Positions 6,148-7,152 of a stretch of 7,152 bases of DNA are shown here, one piece after another (the stretch's first letter is position 1; each line of letters begins with the position of its first letter). The stretch comes from Candidatus Schekmanbacteria bacterium GWA2_38_11 (GTDB lineage: Bacteria; Schekmanbacteria; GWA2-38-11): NCBI GenBank assembly GCA_001790645.1, contig MGDB01000106.1, positions 11,266 to 18,417 of the forward strand, given 5' to 3'. The notes under the pieces were generated by a model. It worked only from the letters and a program-made list of their open reading frames with translations, made no database searches and was not told where the DNA came from. The translations under genes were made by a program, and so were the position numbers.

Positions 6148-7152
6148 TCATTTTCCCTGGATGGCTTTAAGGTTATTGACTATTTGAAGTTCTCTGGTTT
6201 CCTCTTCAAAACGTCCAAGCTTATTATAAATTATTCCCATGTTGAAATGTGCCCCTATATCTTCTGGCTTAGCCCTTATAACAGCCTGAAATTCTTTTAA
6301 GGCTTCAATGAATTTTCCCTCTCTTCCGTAAATTGCCCCCAAGTTATTATGCGCTTCAACAAAATCAGGTTTAAGCCTTATTGCAGTCCGGTATTTTTCT
6401 ACTGCTTCCTCAAAAAAACCAAGCTTCCGGTAAACCTCCCCTAAGTTATAATAAGCGCTGGCATCACCGGGATTAAGTTTTATAGCAGTCTGAAATTCTT
6501 TAATCGCTTCTTCAAAACGGTTCTGTATTTCATAAATCAAGCCAAGGTTGTAATGGGGCACAGCATATTCAGAAGAAAGTTTTATAGCAGTTTCTAATTC
6601 CTCTATTGCTTCTTTAAAGCGGCCCTGCCTCCCGTAAATGTTGCCAAGGTTGTAATGTGCCACAGGATAAAAGGAGTCAAGCCTTACAGCAGTCTGAAAT
6701 TCCGTAATCGCTTCTTCAAAACGGTTCTTCCTTCCATATACAACTCCAAGGTTACTGTGTGTGCGGGCTATTAAAGGACTCTTCTTTACCACATCTTCCC
6801 AGAACCTGATTTCATCCCCCCAGATATTATTTCTCGCATATGTTGCAATTGAGAGGACAAGCACTGCTATCACCAAGGCTGGTATAATCACATAACCTGC
6901 TCTTAATTCCCTGTTCTCTAATTTGTCCTTAACCATAATAATAAAAGTAACCATAGCAATGAAAAAACCTACAGATGGCAAATATACCCTGTGTTCATAG
7001 ATTACATCTGCAATGGGAATCACGCTGGATTCAACCGAGAGTGTTATAAAAAACCAGAAAGTGCCAAAGGCTATGAGACGGTTGCCTGAGTCATTGCCTC
7101 TGCGCGACTTCACAAACAGGAATATTGATGTGCAAAAAATACACAGGAGAAC
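6148..7152 (-). CDS. TMTC-like membrane protein with C-terminal TPR array (5' end cut by window)
   Basis: The reading frame is open to the window edge. A GTG at 7113 could start a shorter frame, but the upstream codons encode another hydrophobic segment (VLLCIFCTSIFLF), so the true start lies outside; 334 residues are visible. Numbering from the edge, membrane segments lie at about 1-13, 26-48, 63-74 and 86-105. They enclose the motif 'EHRVYLP' (53-59) and are followed by 'RNNIWGD' and 'FWED'. These are landmarks of large bacterial membrane proteins related to TMTC/O-mannosyltransferase-like (GT-C) enzymes that carry TPRs. Six TPR units of 34 residues follow (about 129-332) with the usual 'AHYNLGxIYxxxGRFEEAIxEFxxAIKL' pattern spread over each unit. 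The visible part is the tail of the membrane domain plus the TPR domain, so the catalytic centre cannot be judged. Its link to the cytochrome genes is unclear: it ends 590 bp upstream and has no visible terminator. Confidence 0.85.
   Translation of the reverse strand, partial: VLLCIFCTSIFLFVKSRRGNDSGNRLIAFGTFWFFITLSVESSVIPIADVIYEHRVYLPSVGFFIAMVTFIIMVKDKLENRELRAGYVIIPALVIAVLVLSIATYARNNIWGDEIRFWEDVVKKSPLIARTHSNLGVVYGRKNRFEEAITEFQTAVRLDSFYPVAHYNLGNIYGRQGRFKEAIEELETAIKLSSEYAVPHYNLGLIYEIQNRFEEAIKEFQTAIKLNPGDASAYYNLGEVYRKLGFFEEAVEKYRTAIRLKPDFVEAHNNLGAIYGREGKFIEALKEFQAVIRAKPEDIGAHFNMGIIYNKLGRFEEETRELQIVNNLKAIQGK
6484..6728 (-). repeat. Near-identical DNA segments in two TPR units
   Basis: The 41-nt segments 6484-6524 and 6688-6728 differ at only two positions. 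They are 204 bp apart, exactly two 102-bp TPR units, while the intervening unit is clearly more diverged. This points to a recent duplication or gene conversion inside the TPR array. Confidence 0.75.

Noticed and set aside
7111..7113. GTG at 7113 as start of the TPR protein
   Set aside because: The frame continues upstream to the window edge and encodes another hydrophobic segment; the family has a long N-terminal membrane domain.

Overview
All credible genes in this AT-rich window lie on the minus strand. They encode outer-membrane and periplasmic electron-transfer machinery of a Gram-negative (diderm) bacterium. The indicators are lipoprotein and Sec signals, a SurA-like periplasmic chaperone, CsgG/TolB-N-like lipoproteins, multihaem c-type cytochromes and a sigma-54 promoter. 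Low GC plus an OmcS-type cytochrome fits a dissimilatory metal reducer or a related lineage with extracellular electron transfer (Desulfuromonadota, Nitrospirota, Deferribacterota or a similar candidate phylum). I cannot fix the taxon from this sequence.

In the direction of transcription (right to left): (1) 7152-6148 is the 3' part of a membrane protein with a C-terminal TPR array (TMTC-like, probably a GT-C glycosyltransferase-type protein); its N-terminus lies outside the window. (2) A 590-bp gene-free region, 6147-5558, holds a near-perfect sigma-54 -24/-12 promoter at 5667-5652 and several inverted repeats upstream of it that could bind an enhancer-binding protein. (3) 5557-4298 encodes a six-haem secreted cytochrome that I recognise as a homologue of Geobacter OmcS, the subunit of extracellular cytochrome nanowires. 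It has a strong Shine-Dalgarno sequence and is followed by a strong intrinsic terminator (4262-4230). (4) A second probable transcription unit follows: a small lipoprotein with a CsgG/TolB-N-like domain (4107-3529), overlapping by 29 bp a larger protein with two such domains (3557-2430), then a two-module SurA-like parvulin protein (2362-611), then a multihaem doubled-CXXCH cytochrome (581 to beyond position 1; seven CXXCH sites visible).

Working model (inference): the OmcS-like protein is exported, loaded with haem and polymerised outside the cell. The SurA-like chaperone escorts it or its outer-membrane partners through the periplasm, the two CsgG/TolB-N-like proteins act at the outer membrane in export or assembly, and the multihaem cytochrome passes electrons across the periplasm to the filament. 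The sigma-54 promoter would let the filament subunit be induced separately and strongly, while the accessory operon is transcribed from its own promoter after the terminator. The most interesting element is this compact nanowire locus in a low-GC genome, with candidate assembly factors that have no assigned role in nanowire biogenesis that I know of.
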